DNA of 35,316 nt from NCBI GenBank assembly GCA_041846495.1, contig JBGZEX010000027.1, forward strand, positions 1-35,316, written 5' to 3'. Positions 14,780 through 24,205 of the stretch are shown here, one piece after another (the stretch's first letter is position 1; each line of letters begins with the position of its first letter). The notes below the pieces were generated by a model. The model made no database searches. It worked only from the letters and a program-made list of their open reading frames with translations, and was not told where the DNA came from. A program made the translations under genes and the position numbers. The DNA is from JBGZEX01 sp041846495. GTDB lineage: Bacteria > Bacteroidota > Bacteroidia > Bacteroidales > Marinifilaceae.

Positions 14780-17191
14780 ATGTACCAACACAATTATATA
14801 ATCGTAGGAAGCGGACTTGCCGGATTATACGCAGCCTATAAAGCCTCCCGCCATGGAACGGTGGCCGTCATCACCAAAACCGGTATCAGAGAAAGCAATT
14901 CTTATTATGCGCAAGGCGGCATCGCAGCCGTTACCGATACGGACGATTCCCCTCTTATGCATTTTGAAGACACCATCGTCGCAGGAAGAGGATTATGCGA
15001 CTACGATTCCGTCCGCATATTAGTAAACGAAGGCCCTCAACGAATCCGGGAACTGATTGAAGACGGCATGCATTTCGACATGGAAGACGGCTCCCTTGCC
15101 TTGGGATTGGAAGGAGGACACCACAAAAGAAGGATTCTTCACGCCGGAGGAGATATTACCGGAAAGGTCATCACGGATTTTATGATCCGCAAAGTTACGG
15201 AACAACCGAATATAGAGTTTTTCGAAAACCATTCGGCCATTGAACTCATCGTTTCTCCCGACAATGTATGTCATGGATTAAGAGCATGGGATATTGCCAA
15301 TAAACGGGAGAAAATATTCACGGGTGAACATACCTTTCTCACCCTCGGAGGCACTTCCGCCATATATAAACGCACTACGAATCCGGAAACTACGGTAGGA
15401 GACGGAATCGCCATAGCCTACAGGGCAGGATGTATCATCCAAAACATGGAATTCATCCAATTCCATCCTTCCGCGATATATATGCCTACGGGAGAGGCCT
15501 ATCTCATCAGCGAAGCCGTACGCGGCGAAGGAGCCTATTTATTGAACGAAAAAGGCGAACGCTTCATGACGGAACTCCACGAACTGGCGGAACTGGCTCC
15601 CCGGGATATTGTCGCACAATCCATATACCGGGAAATAAAAAAGCAAAAAAATCCCTTCGTATACCTTTCTCTCAAACATATCAATCCGGAAAGAATAAAA
15701 AAACGCTTCCCCAATATATACGAAAAATGCAAATCCATAGGCCTCGATATGACGGATAAAATCCCCGTAGCTCCGGCCGCCCATTACACCGTAGGCGGAG
15801 TCAAAACCGACGGATACGGCAGAACGAATATTGCCCGGCTATATGCCTGCGGAGAAATGGCCTATACCGGAATTATGGGTGCCAATCGTCTGGCATCCAA
15901 CTCTCTTATCGAATGCTTAGTGTTCGGTAACAGAGCCGTTTCGGATTCCGTATACGACAAACCCGAAACGACCGCAAACGATATCCGGGAAAAATTCACC
16001 TATGATGAGAACAATAAGGAGACTTATCTGAAAATCAAAAACGACATAGCGGAAATCATGACGAAATATGCCGGAATCATTCGAAACGAATCCGGTCTCA
16101 AAAAAGGACTCGCTCTTTTAGAGGAGACGAAACGACAAATCAAAACCCGGCAGGATGAATATTTCTCCGTATTGAGCAAAAATCTCATAACGGTATCCGA
16201 GCTCATCATGCAAGCAGCCCTATACCGGAAAGAAAGCCGCGGCGGACATTACCGGGAAGACCATCCCCATCCGGACCCGAACTATTGTTTCCACACCATT
16301 CAGCAAATCAATCATTCGATAACCACGATGCCGGTAATAACCGATAAGACAATGAACGAAAAACAACTCATAGACAAACTTATAGATTTGGCGATAGAAG
16401 AAGACATACATACGGGAGATATCACCACCGAAGCCATTATTCCCAAACACAGCCGGGGAGTCGCCGAAATGAAAATGAAAGCTGACGGAGTTATCGCCGG
16501 CATGGATATCGCGAAATCCATATTCGAAAAATTCGACAACACCCTCGTATGGACCCCTTACGTTCAAGACGGAGACAAAGTGAAAAAAGGAGATGTGATT
16601 CTGAGAATAGAAGCCCGTTTTCAATGTCTTCTAAGCGGAGAACGCACCGCATTGAACATCATGCAACGCATGTCCGGGATAGCCACGATGACTTCCCTTT
16701 ATGTTGCAGAGCTCAAGGGTTTTAAAACCAAACTACTGGATACTCGAAAAACCGCTCCCGGTATGAGAGTGCTGGATAAAATGGCCGTTAAAGCCGGAGG
16801 CGGAGAAAATCACCGGATGGGACTCTTCGACTTGGCCATGATAAAAGACAATCACATAAAAGCTGCCGGCGGAATCAAAGAAGCCGTAAAACAAGTCCGG
16901 ACAAGCATATCCCCGGATATAAAAATCGAAGTCGAAACCACGAACATAGAGGAAGTTCGGGAAGCCGTGGCTGCCGGAGCGGATATCATCATGCTGGATA
17001 ATATGGACAACCCGACTATGGCGGATGCCGTACGTCTGATTGCCGGACGCGCCGATACGGAAGCTTCGGGAAACATGAATATGGAAAGATTGAAAGAAGT
17101 GGCCGCCACCGGAGTCGACTATATCAGTGTCGGAGCCCTTACGCATTCCGTAAAATCCCTCGACATCAGTATGAATATCCTGAATAAATAA
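14780..17191 (+). CDS. nadBC: Fused L-aspartate oxidase / nicotinate-nucleotide pyrophosphorylase (NadB-NadC)
   Basis: An 803-residue protein in one uninterrupted frame. Residues 1-515 are NadB, the FAD enzyme that oxidises L-aspartate to iminoaspartate: IIVGSGLAGLYAA (FAD site), SNSYYAQGGIAAV, HPSAIY, APAAHYTVGGVKTD, GANRLASNSLIECLVFG and RKESRGGHYREDHP. After a linker of about 15 residues, residues about 525-803 are NadC, which turns quinolinate plus PRPP into nicotinate mononucleotide and CO2: LAIEEDIHTGDITTEAIIP, LSGERTALNIMQRMSGIAT, DTRKTAPGMRVLDKMAVKAG, LAMIKDNHI and EVETTNIEEVREAVAAGADI. Both halves are full length with catalytic signatures, so a working bifunctional enzyme is likely. 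In-frame ATGs at residues 517 and 525 could give free NadC. NadA, the step between, is next on the same strand. A sequencing error hiding a stop is possible but less likely, since the linker is clean. Confidence 0.93.
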   Translation: MYQHNYIIVGSGLAGLYAAYKASRHGTVAVITKTGIRESNSYYAQGGIAAVTDTDDSPLMHFEDTIVAGRGLCDYDSVRILVNEGPQRIRELIEDGMHFDMEDGSLALGLEGGHHKRRILHAGGDITGKVITDFMIRKVTEQPNIEFFENHSAIELIVSPDNVCHGLRAWDIANKREKIFTGEHTFLTLGGTSAIYKRTTNPETTVGDGIAIAYRAGCIIQNMEFIQFHPSAIYMPTGEAYLISEAVRGEGAYLLNEKGERFMTELHELAELAPRDIVAQSIYREIKKQKNPFVYLSLKHINPERIKKRFPNIYEKCKSIGLDMTDKIPVAPAAHYTVGGVKTDGYGRTNIARLYACGEMAYTGIMGANRLASNSLIECLVFGNRAVSDSVYDKPETTANDIREKFTYDENNKETYLKIKNDIAEIMTKYAGIIRNESGLKKGLALLEETKRQIKTRQDEYFSVLSKNLITVSELIMQAALYRKESRGGHYREDHPHPDPNYCFHTIQQINHSITTMPVITDKTMNEKQLIDKLIDLAIEEDIHTGDITTEAIIPKHSRGVAEMKMKADGVIAGMDIAKSIFEKFDNTLVWTPYVQDGDKVKKGDVILRIEARFQCLLSGERTALNIMQRMSGIATMTSLYVAELKGFKTKLLDTRKTAPGMRVLDKMAVKAGGGENHRMGLFDLAMIKDNHIKAAGGIKEAVKQVRTSISPDIKIEVETTNIEEVREAVAAGADIIMLDNMDNPTMADAVRLIAGRADTEASGNMNMERLKEVAATGVDYISVGALTHSVKSLDISMNILNK

Positions 17192-17197
17192 TTTTAC

Positions 17198-17205
17198 TAC
17201 ATTTG
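17198..17205 (+). promoter_or_regulatory. Internal -7 box before nadA
   Basis: TACATTTG matches TAnnTTTG, starting 7 nt after the nadBC stop and ending 21 nt before the nadA ATG. It suggests nadA (and pheT) can be transcribed apart from nadBC. Confidence 0.45.
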
Positions 17206-17226
17206 TATTTTACAAAAATCTATGAG

Positions 17227-18159
17227 ATGAACAACAATTACAAAGAAATCATAGCGGAAATCAATACTTTAAAAAAGAAAAAAAATGCCGTCATTTTAGG
17301 CCATTATTACATGAGGCCCGAAATCCAGGATTTTGTAGACTACATAGGAGATTCATTGGGGTTATCGCAAGAAGCCGGAAATACGACGGCCGACATCATC
17401 GTATTTTGCGGAGTCCATTTTATGGCGGAAACCGCCTCTATCATATCTCCCCATAAAAAAGTGCTGATTCCGGACGACACTGCCGGATGTTCCCTTGCCG
17501 AAAGCATTTGCGCCCGGGATATTATCGAATGGAGGAAAAAAAATCCGGAAGGTATTGTCGTCAGCTATGTGAATACGACGGCCGAGACCAAAGCCCATAG
17601 CGATTATTGCTGCACTTCCGCCAATGCTCTGAAAATCGTAAGCAGCCTCCCCGACGACAAACCGATTCTGTTTACGCCGGATAAAAATTTAGGGGCCTAT
17701 ATCAAATTGAAAACCGGAAAAAAAATGGAGGTGTGGAACGGCAATTGTTGCGTACATGAAAAATTTACATCGGAAATCATATTGGAGAAAAGCCGGGAAT
17801 ATCCGGAAGCCGACATATTGATACACCCCGAAAGCAATTGTTCCCATGAGCCGGAAATTTTGAACATGCCCCAAACCTATATGTACTCCACAAGCGGAAT
17901 GATCGAACACGTTGCCCGCACAGATAAAAATCAATTCATCATCGTTACGGAAACAGGCACCATACACCAGATGAAGAAAAACAATCCCGACAAACTCTAT
18001 ATTCCTATACAAGAGAATGCCATATGCGAAGAAATGAAAAAAATAAACGTGGAAAACGTTCTCCGATGCCTGAAAGAAGAAATGCCCGTCGTAAAAGTGG
18101 AGGAACCTCTGCGCTCAAAAGCATGGCTCCCGATTAAAAGAATGCTCGAATTTAAATAA
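17227..18159 (+). CDS. nadA: Quinolinate synthase A
   Basis: A 310-residue cytoplasmic [4Fe-4S] enzyme that condenses iminoaspartate (from NadB) with dihydroxyacetone phosphate to quinolinate. Seen motifs: GHYYMRPEIQDFVDYIGDSL, CGVHFMAETASII, PDDTAGCSLAESI (first cluster Cys), VSYVNTTAETKAHSDYCCTS, WNGNCCVHEKFTSE (second Cys), HPESNCSHEPEIL and ENAICEEMKKINVENV (third Cys). Length is normal. I chose the ATG at 17227 over the TTG at 17203, which lies inside the -7 box. It follows nadBC by 35 nt and precedes pheT by 7 nt. With nadBC it completes the de novo route to nicotinate mononucleotide. Confidence 0.97.
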   Translation: MNNNYKEIIAEINTLKKKKNAVILGHYYMRPEIQDFVDYIGDSLGLSQEAGNTTADIIVFCGVHFMAETASIISPHKKVLIPDDTAGCSLAESICARDIIEWRKKNPEGIVVSYVNTTAETKAHSDYCCTSANALKIVSSLPDDKPILFTPDKNLGAYIKLKTGKKMEVWNGNCCVHEKFTSEIILEKSREYPEADILIHPESNCSHEPEILNMPQTYMYSTSGMIEHVARTDKNQFIIVTETGTIHQMKKNNPDKLYIPIQENAICEEMKKINVENVLRCLKEEMPVVKVEEPLRSKAWLPIKRMLEFK

Positions 18160-18166
18160 ATAAAAA

Positions 18167-20614
18167 ATGAATATTTCGTTCAATTGGCTGAAAGATTATA
18201 TAGACACCGAAATAAACCTCGAACAATTATGTGAAATCATAACTTCCACCGGCTTGGAAGTCGGCGGAGTAGAAAAAATCGAATCCGTAAAAGGTGGTCT
18301 CCAAGGCTTGTTTATCGGAAAAGTTTTAAGTTGTATCGAACATCCGAATTCCGACCACCTCCACGTTACAACCGTAGATACCGGCCGGCAAGCACCTTTG
18401 CACATCGTATGCGGAGCTCCGAATATCGCTGCCGGACAAAAAGTGGTAGTGGCCACTATCGGCACGACACTATACGACGGAGAGGATTCTTTTACCATCA
18501 AGAAATCCAAAATCAGAGGGGAATTATCCGAAGGTATGATATGCTCCGAAAAAGAAATCGGCATAGGCGACAGCCATGAGGGCATATTAGTTTTGCCCGA
18601 TGATGCCGAAACCGGAACGGAAGCAGCAAAATATTTTAAAATAGCCGAAGACTACCGTATCGAAATAGACATTACTCCGAATCGCATCGACGGAGCTTCG
18701 CACTGGGGCGTAGCACGAGATTTGGCGGCCTATCTCTCGAAAAATGCGACCGTCCGCTACAGTCTTCCCGCCGTCAATACCTTTAAACCGGGCAACAAAT
18801 CTCCGGAAATCACAATACGTATCGAAAACGAAGCAGGATGCAAACGCTATGCCGGCCTCTGCATAAAAAACGTGGAAATAAAACCCTCGCCCTCCTGGAT
18901 GGCCGAAAGGTTGAGAACCGTCGGACTCAATCCCGTAAACAACATCGTAGATATCACCAACTACGTATTATACGAAACCGGACAACCTCTACACGCTTTC
19001 GACATGAGCCGTATCAAAGGCAACAGCATCGTCGTACGCACATGCCCGGAGGGTACGCCGTTTACGACGCTCGACGGTATCGAACGGAAACTGAATGCCG
19101 ACGACCTTATGATTTGCAATGCCGAAGAACCTATGTGCATCGCCGGAGTTTTAGGCGGAATCGAAAGCGGGATAAGTGCTGCGACTACCGACGTATTTCT
19201 CGAATGCGCCTGTTTCGATCCCGTTTATATCAGGAAAACGGCAAAACGCCATGGAATCTCCACCGACGCTTCATTCCGGTACGAAAGGGGAAGCGATCCC
19301 AATATCGTAATTTACGCCCTCAAGCGAGCAGCACTTTTAATTACGGAAATTGCACACGGAAGCATAGAATCCGATATTCAAGACATATATCCCAATCCCG
19401 TACGAGATTATGAAATACATATCGACTTCGCCTATATAAACAAACTTATAGGGAAAGATATCGGGAAAGGCACTATAAAACATATTCTTTCCTCGTTGGA
19501 TATAAAAATCATCGCAGAAAATGAAACCGGGCTCGAACTTCATGTTCCTCCCTACCGTCACGACGTAAAGAAAGAAGCGGATATCGTAGAGGAAATACTC
19601 CGAATATACGGCTTTAATAATATCGAAACGCCGAATAAACTCAATGCTTCTCTCAATACCGCTCTTCATCCCGATAATTTCGGTCTTAAAAACAAAATAT
19701 CGGATTTCCTGACGGCAAACGGATTTTACGAAATCATCAACAACTCCTTGACCTCCTCGGCATATACGGATGGTTTAACTTCTTTCGACAAAGAAAACAA
19801 CATATGTCTATGCAATCCTTTAAGTTCCGACCTCGGCATTATGCGTCGCACCATGCTGTTTGGAGGTTTGGAAAACATCGCATACAACATCAACCACAAA
19901 CGGGAAAATATACGCTTTTTCGAATTCGGAAAAACCTATTCGTTCAAAAAAGACGAGAATATCGCCCCGCTTTCCCAGTATACGGAAAGAGAAAAACTCG
20001 CATTATGGCTATCCGGGAATAAAACCTCCGGAAATTGGAATACCCAAAAACTCTCGAGTAATTTCTATTACCTGAAATCCCATGTGGAAAACATTCTGAA
20101 AAGAATGGGCATCGAGCTTGAAAAACAAGAAATGCAGCCTTGCCCAATGGATATTTTCCGGGATGGCATATCCTACTTTCACCACGGCAATCTTCTGCTC
20201 CATATGGGAATAGTATCCCCAAACATTCTTAAACAAGCGGATATAAAACAAGATGTATATTATGCCGAATTCGAATGGGCCGAAATAATCGACCTGGCCA
20301 AAAAACATCGTATCACTTACCGTCCGGTTTCCAAATTCCCGGAAGTAAAACGCGATTTGGCACTTTTGTTGGATAAATCCGTAAATTTCCGAGAGGTATA
20401 CGAACTGGCTTTCCGTACGGAAAAAAACCTTTTGAAAGAAGTGACGCTATTCGATGTATTCGAAGATCCGAAACTCGGGGAAAATAAAAAATCCTATGCC
20501 GTAAGTTTCACTATGGAAGACAGGGAGAAAACCTTAACGGACAAACAAATCGATAAAGTAATGAATCGACTCATAGGCAGTTACAAACATCACCTTGGCG
20601 CAGAAATCAGATAA
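18167..20614 (+). CDS. pheT: Phenylalanyl-tRNA synthetase beta subunit
   Basis: An 815-residue beta chain of the alpha2-beta2 PheRS, which charges tRNA-Phe. Domain order is normal: N-terminal tRNA-binding fold with the EMAP-like segment (residues about 40-150, HPNSDHLHVTTVDTG, SEGMICSEKEIGIG), B3/B4 editing region (about 210-380, VNNIVDITNYVLYETGQPLH, FLECACFDPVYIRKTAKRHG, TDASFRYERGSDPN), B5 (about 405-475, HVPPYRHDVKKEADIVEEIL), catalytic-like core, and the C-terminal anticodon-binding FDX-ACB domain (YRPVSKFPEVKRDLALLLDK to the end). The alpha chain gene pheS is not in the window; separate pheS and pheT are usual in this group. It starts 7 nt after nadA. Confidence 0.97.
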   Translation: MNISFNWLKDYIDTEINLEQLCEIITSTGLEVGGVEKIESVKGGLQGLFIGKVLSCIEHPNSDHLHVTTVDTGRQAPLHIVCGAPNIAAGQKVVVATIGTTLYDGEDSFTIKKSKIRGELSEGMICSEKEIGIGDSHEGILVLPDDAETGTEAAKYFKIAEDYRIEIDITPNRIDGASHWGVARDLAAYLSKNATVRYSLPAVNTFKPGNKSPEITIRIENEAGCKRYAGLCIKNVEIKPSPSWMAERLRTVGLNPVNNIVDITNYVLYETGQPLHAFDMSRIKGNSIVVRTCPEGTPFTTLDGIERKLNADDLMICNAEEPMCIAGVLGGIESGISAATTDVFLECACFDPVYIRKTAKRHGISTDASFRYERGSDPNIVIYALKRAALLITEIAHGSIESDIQDIYPNPVRDYEIHIDFAYINKLIGKDIGKGTIKHILSSLDIKIIAENETGLELHVPPYRHDVKKEADIVEEILRIYGFNNIETPNKLNASLNTALHPDNFGLKNKISDFLTANGFYEIINNSLTSSAYTDGLTSFDKENNICLCNPLSSDLGIMRRTMLFGGLENIAYNINHKRENIRFFEFGKTYSFKKDENIAPLSQYTEREKLALWLSGNKTSGNWNTQKLSSNFYYLKSHVENILKRMGIELEKQEMQPCPMDIFRDGISYFHHGNLLLHMGIVSPNILKQADIKQDVYYAEFEWAEIIDLAKKHRITYRPVSKFPEVKRDLALLLDKSVNFREVYELAFRTEKNLLKEVTLFDVFEDPKLGENKKSYAVSFTMEDREKTLTDKQIDKVMNRLIGSYKHHLGAEIR

Positions 20615-20633
20615 TACACTAATTTATACTCTT

Positions 20634-22070
20634 ATGATACGAATGAATATTCTACTCGCTATCTTATTAATAGCCTGTACAACAAGTTGTAAAAAAGACA
20701 AAAAATTAAGTCCGGAAGAAGAATTTTTAATCGCATTGGAAAATATGTCCGAACAAAATAAAGTGAAACAATTCATCTTCGACGGAATGAGTTTATATTA
20801 CCGCTGGAACAAAGACTTTCCGGCATCCAGCAATCCTATCGAACAACCGTATAAATATTTCATGCGGGGCCTGAACGAAAACGACCGTAAACACGAATGG
20901 TCGTTTATAACCAATGACGTACAAAAACTCATGGATTTTTTTAGCGGCGAACAAAAGGATTTCGGCTACTCCGTAGACATTCTTCAAAAATCAAACGACG
21001 AATTGGTTGCCGCCGTTCAATACGTATTTCCCGGAAGTCCCGCCGCTCAAGCAGGTTTGAAACGGGGGGACATCATCCACAAAATAGGCTCGGAAAAATT
21101 AAATAAGGAAAATAAATACAAATTACTATTTCAAAACCAACCGCTTAAAATAAGCTATACCCGCAAAAACGGAGCAATGAGAGAAACCGAACTCACTCCC
21201 GTGAAAATGCCTCATAACCCCGTACTTTGCGATACGGTTTTCGAAGTGGAGGGGAAAAAAATAGCTTATCTTTTCTATACCGGTTATATTAATAATTTCA
21301 ACTCCGAATTACTAAAATCATTCAAAAAATTCAAAGCCGAAAATGCGACCGAATTGATTTTGGACATACGCTATAATTCCGGTGGGAGCATAGTTTCTGC
21401 CGCCTATTTGGCCTCTCTTATGGTTCCGACAAAACTTGCCGATAAAAAAACGGTATTGGCTCGTTTGGATTACAATACCGAAATCAACAAGTTGTTCGAT
21501 ACCAGAAAATGGGAACGCGAAACCCGATTGACCGACACCCTTATGGAAGGCAACCTCAATCTCGATAAAATCCATGTAATTGCGACGAGAGATTCCTACT
21601 CCGCATCCGAATTGACCATACACGGATTGAAAGCGCATATGAATGAAAATATCGTGCATATCGGAGAAAAAACCGGAGGGAAATATACGGCATCATGGAC
21701 TATACACCCCTACGATGACAATATCGGCATTCCCGTATACGAAGGAAGAAAATTCGAACGCGTGCTCTCCTGTATAAAAAATTGGGCAATGCAGCCTATT
21801 GTCGCAATATATACGGATGCCAATAATAAGGATTTTTCCAAAGATGACGGATTGTTACCGAATATTCCGGTAAAATCCCGGGAAGATGATCCGAATTCCT
21901 GGGTGCCCATCGGAGATAAGACCGACTACCTCGTAGCGGAGGCCATAGCCGCTATAACCGGTAAAAAAAGCAAAGCGACGGCGGTTCCCGCCTCTTCGTC
22001 CGAATTCGAACGTACCGGCCTGAACTCGGCTTCCGTAAACGCTCTCAACCGTTCCGTATGGATAAAATAG
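20634..22070 (+). CDS. S41-family (C-terminal processing protease-like) lipoprotein with PDZ domain
   Basis: A 478-residue lipoprotein (MIRMNILLAILLIAC; Cys15, or Cys19 in TTSC) carrying a PDZ domain (about residues 110-185, YVFPGSPAAQAGLKRGDII) and an S41 peptidase core: LILDIRYNSGGSIVSAAYLA and ATRDSYSASELTIHGLKAH, where the second Ser of SYSASE is the expected nucleophile, followed by HIGEKTGGKYTAS. S41 enzymes cut C-termini of exported proteins. Expected location is periplasmic side, lipid-anchored. I start at ATG 20634 (or 20643), as upstream reading overlaps pheT. It ends in a hairpin shared with the convergent gene. Confidence 0.9.
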   Translation: MIRMNILLAILLIACTTSCKKDKKLSPEEEFLIALENMSEQNKVKQFIFDGMSLYYRWNKDFPASSNPIEQPYKYFMRGLNENDRKHEWSFITNDVQKLMDFFSGEQKDFGYSVDILQKSNDELVAAVQYVFPGSPAAQAGLKRGDIIHKIGSEKLNKENKYKLLFQNQPLKISYTRKNGAMRETELTPVKMPHNPVLCDTVFEVEGKKIAYLFYTGYINNFNSELLKSFKKFKAENATELILDIRYNSGGSIVSAAYLASLMVPTKLADKKTVLARLDYNTEINKLFDTRKWERETRLTDTLMEGNLNLDKIHVIATRDSYSASELTIHGLKAHMNENIVHIGEKTGGKYTASWTIHPYDDNIGIPVYEGRKFERVLSCIKNWAMQPIVAIYTDANNKDFSKDDGLLPNIPVKSREDDPNSWVPIGDKTDYLVAEAIAAITGKKSKATAVPASSSEFERTGLNSASVNALNRSVWIK

Positions 22071-22077
22071 GAATATC

Positions 22078-22512
22078 TTAAAATAGTGAAGTTCTTTGGA
22101 CTTCGCTATTTTCTTCCATATAAAGTTGTCGTTCCTTGAGGGTTTTATTATTCCACATATCGAATAATAACGACTGCTTATGCGATAAATATTTTTTTAT
22201 GCTTTCATCCCTACGGACTTTCAGTTTTCTCAATCTTTTTTCCACTCTGTACTTTATAAAAGCATTTTTTATCTTATATCGTTTTTTAAGATAATTATGA
22301 TTTTCTTCTAATATTTTACCATACTGCTCATTATCCAAATCCAAAACGACATAAAGACTGTCGGTCATCATAACCGCTCTGTACTTTATAGAGTCCGCAC
22401 TTACGGATTTCCGTTCGGCAACAAAAGGCTCTGCCGAAAGTTTTTGAATAAAACCGGCACTTAAAACCGATGATATCAAAATTATTTCCATCAGTTTGAA
22501 AACACGCTTCAT
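22078..22512 (-). CDS. Small secreted helical protein, function unknown
   Basis: A 144-residue protein with an N-terminal signal or anchor (VFKLMEIILISSVLSAGFIQ, possible cut near LSAEP), followed by a very basic helical region (YGKILEENHNYLKKRYKIKN, then VEKRLRKLKVRRDESIKKYL). The segment LDLDNEQYGKI faintly recalls the LTxxQ helices of Spy/CpxP-type periplasmic chaperones, but that is weak. Start chosen at ATG 22512, four nt after the stop of the upstream phosphatase gene; the longer frame overlaps that gene. Its last eleven codons are the left/right arms of the shared terminator. Likely periplasmic, last gene of the minus operon. Confidence 0.65.
   Translation of the reverse strand: MKRVFKLMEIILISSVLSAGFIQKLSAEPFVAERKSVSADSIKYRAVMMTDSLYVVLDLDNEQYGKILEENHNYLKKRYKIKNAFIKYRVEKRLRKLKVRRDESIKKYLSHKQSLLFDMWNNKTLKERQLYMEENSEVQRTSLF
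22080..22112. terminator. Bidirectional terminator encoded within the end of a gene
   Basis: AAAATAGTGAAG (22080-22091), loop of 9 nt, and CTTCGCTATTTT (22101-22112) form a 12-bp stem with one G-T pair. A-rich and T-rich ends let it work on both strands. It starts 9 nt after the S41 gene stop and spans the last eleven codons of the minus-strand gene. Confidence 0.65.
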
Positions 22513-22516
22513 AGTT

Positions 22517-23302
22517 TCAATCTTTATCCAAAAAAGGCAATATCCTTTCGATAGAATCGAAAGAACCCGCAACAATCGATACATTTCTGTCTTTTCTGAA
22601 GGGCATTACTCTTCCTCCGGCCTCTTCTACAATCAATATACCGGCACATACATCCCATATATTCAAATTCAACTCCCAATAACCGTCCAAAAATCCGGCG
22701 GCAACGCAACAGAGGTCGTAAGCTGCAGAGCCCATTCTTCGAATACCGCGCAAATAAGGCAATATCCTTTGAAGATTCGCCAGATTATTTTGAGGATGCG
22801 TCCCCTTATCGTAAGGAAAACCCGTAGCAATTACGGAACTTCCCAAATCCGGTTTGTGTTTTATCCGTAAAGGCCGTCCGTTCAAATAGGCACCTTTTCC
22901 TTTTACGGCATAATACATTTCATTCAAATAAGGTGCATACACCACTCCCAACAAGGTTTCTCCATCCTTTTGAAGTCCCACCGATACGGCGAATACAGGC
23001 AACCCCTGACTGTAATTATTAGTCCCGTCGAGAGGATCTATTATCCAAGTATAGCTTTCCTCCGCATTCCGCTCTTTCTCGTAACACCCTCCTTCTTCGC
23101 CCAAAATAAAATGTCCGGGAAAAGCCGTACGGATAAAAGATACTAACATGGCCTCCGATTCTTTATCTATACGGGTAACCACATCGGCTTCCGAAGATTT
23201 TACAGTTATACCCAAATCCCCGGAACGGAAAGAACGCAGTTGATATTCCCCGACTTCCCGAACCCAAGACTTTACTTTTTCGAGTAATTCCTCAAAATTC
23301 AT
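22517..23302 (-). CDS. Inositol-monophosphatase-family phosphatase (SuhB/CysQ-like)
   Basis: A 261-residue Mg2+-dependent, Li+-sensitive phosphatase. Seen: DVVTRIDKESEAMLVSFI, the metal-binding EEGG, WIIDPLDGTNNYSQGLP (the family's DPLDGT signature), MGSAAYDLCCVAAGFLDGYW and the C-terminal WDVCAGILIVEEAGG. These residues bind two or three Mg2+ ions and the phosphate. The exact substrate (inositol phosphate, other sugar phosphate or a nucleotide phosphate) cannot be told. Start at ATG 23302 (MNFEELL). It lies 66 nt after the PHP phosphatase and 4 nt before the small secreted protein. Confidence 0.92.
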   Translation of the reverse strand: MNFEELLEKVKSWVREVGEYQLRSFRSGDLGITVKSSEADVVTRIDKESEAMLVSFIRTAFPGHFILGEEGGCYEKERNAEESYTWIIDPLDGTNNYSQGLPVFAVSVGLQKDGETLLGVVYAPYLNEMYYAVKGKGAYLNGRPLRIKHKPDLGSSVIATGFPYDKGTHPQNNLANLQRILPYLRGIRRMGSAAYDLCCVAAGFLDGYWELNLNIWDVCAGILIVEEAGGRVMPFRKDRNVSIVAGSFDSIERILPFLDKD

Positions 23303-23368
23303 ACGTTTACATTTAAAGTACGGCACCTTCGAAGGTGCAAATATTTATCGAATTTTCCAAAAACCGAC

Positions 23369-24205
23369 TCAAATTTCAATAGCAATATCTTCCCATTTCC
23401 CACAAACGAGTTGCCGTACGGAATCGTAACCGGCAGCCTTCAATCCGGCCAAGGCTTCCGTAATCCCTACTTCTATCAAATCGGGAGCATGAGCATCGGA
23501 ATTTACGACTACGGGAATACCGAGTTCGTGCAGAGAAGGGAAGTGACGGACGTGCGGATAAAATACCCCTCTCTTCAAAAAAGACTTGGTATTCACTTCC
23601 ACCATCAATCCGGACTCGGCTATCAAAGCGATATAATTATCGAAAAGTTTCCGGTAGCGGTCGGAAAATACCAGGTTCTCATCGATTAAAGAGGCATTAT
23701 AGGATATTTTATCCATATGCCCGATAAAATCGAAACCGCCGAGTCTTACCATCCTTTCCGAAGCCTTGAAATACTCCTCTACCATAAACCATAAATCTCC
23801 TCCGAAACAAGTGTTCAATAATCGAGTGAATTTTTCGATACCCGTATCCGTATCGACCACTTCCCCCGACGGAGTGCGCAAAAGATGAACGGAACCTATA
23901 ATATAATCCAAAGGCAAACTTCGAATATAATCCGTGGCGGGATTGAGTTCCCCGTCCAAATAATCCGCTTCCAAACCGACATATAACTCCAAATCGGCCG
24001 CATATTTTTGTTTCAACCTCCGGAATTCGTTCAGATAATCATCCATATCCGCCTTGTCTACAGTCCATTTCATTCCTTCTATCGGAGCATGAGAAGATAT
24101 GCCGTAAGCGGAAAAACCTGCGGAAATACTGCGGACGACGAATTCCTCCATGGGAGCTCTTCCGTCGCAATAACTGCAATGAGTATGAAATACGGCCTTC
24201 CTCAT
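23369..24205 (-). CDS. PHP-domain phosphatase, histidinol-phosphatase (HisK)-like
   Basis: A 278-residue PHP-fold metal-dependent phosphoesterase. Metal ligands are visible in the usual order: FHTHCSYCDG (HxH), SSHAPIEGM, GLEADYLDG, IIGSVHLL, FIGHMDKISYN, MVEVNTKSF and VVNSDAHAPDLI. This pattern and length match the HisJ/HisK-type histidinol-phosphate phosphatases that dephosphorylate histidinol phosphate. No other his gene is nearby, so the substrate assignment is family-based. Its ATG directly follows the argS stop with no gap (TAAATG), showing translational coupling. Confidence 0.9.
   Translation of the reverse strand: MRKAVFHTHCSYCDGRAPMEEFVVRSISAGFSAYGISSHAPIEGMKWTVDKADMDDYLNEFRRLKQKYAADLELYVGLEADYLDGELNPATDYIRSLPLDYIIGSVHLLRTPSGEVVDTDTGIEKFTRLLNTCFGGDLWFMVEEYFKASERMVRLGGFDFIGHMDKISYNASLIDENLVFSDRYRKLFDNYIALIAESGLMVEVNTKSFLKRGVFYPHVRHFPSLHELGIPVVVNSDAHAPDLIEVGITEALAGLKAAGYDSVRQLVCGKWEDIAIEI

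Noticed and set aside
18838..19413. 191-codon plus-strand ORF inside pheT
   Set aside because: Different frame of pheT, extremely Arg-rich, no family pattern.
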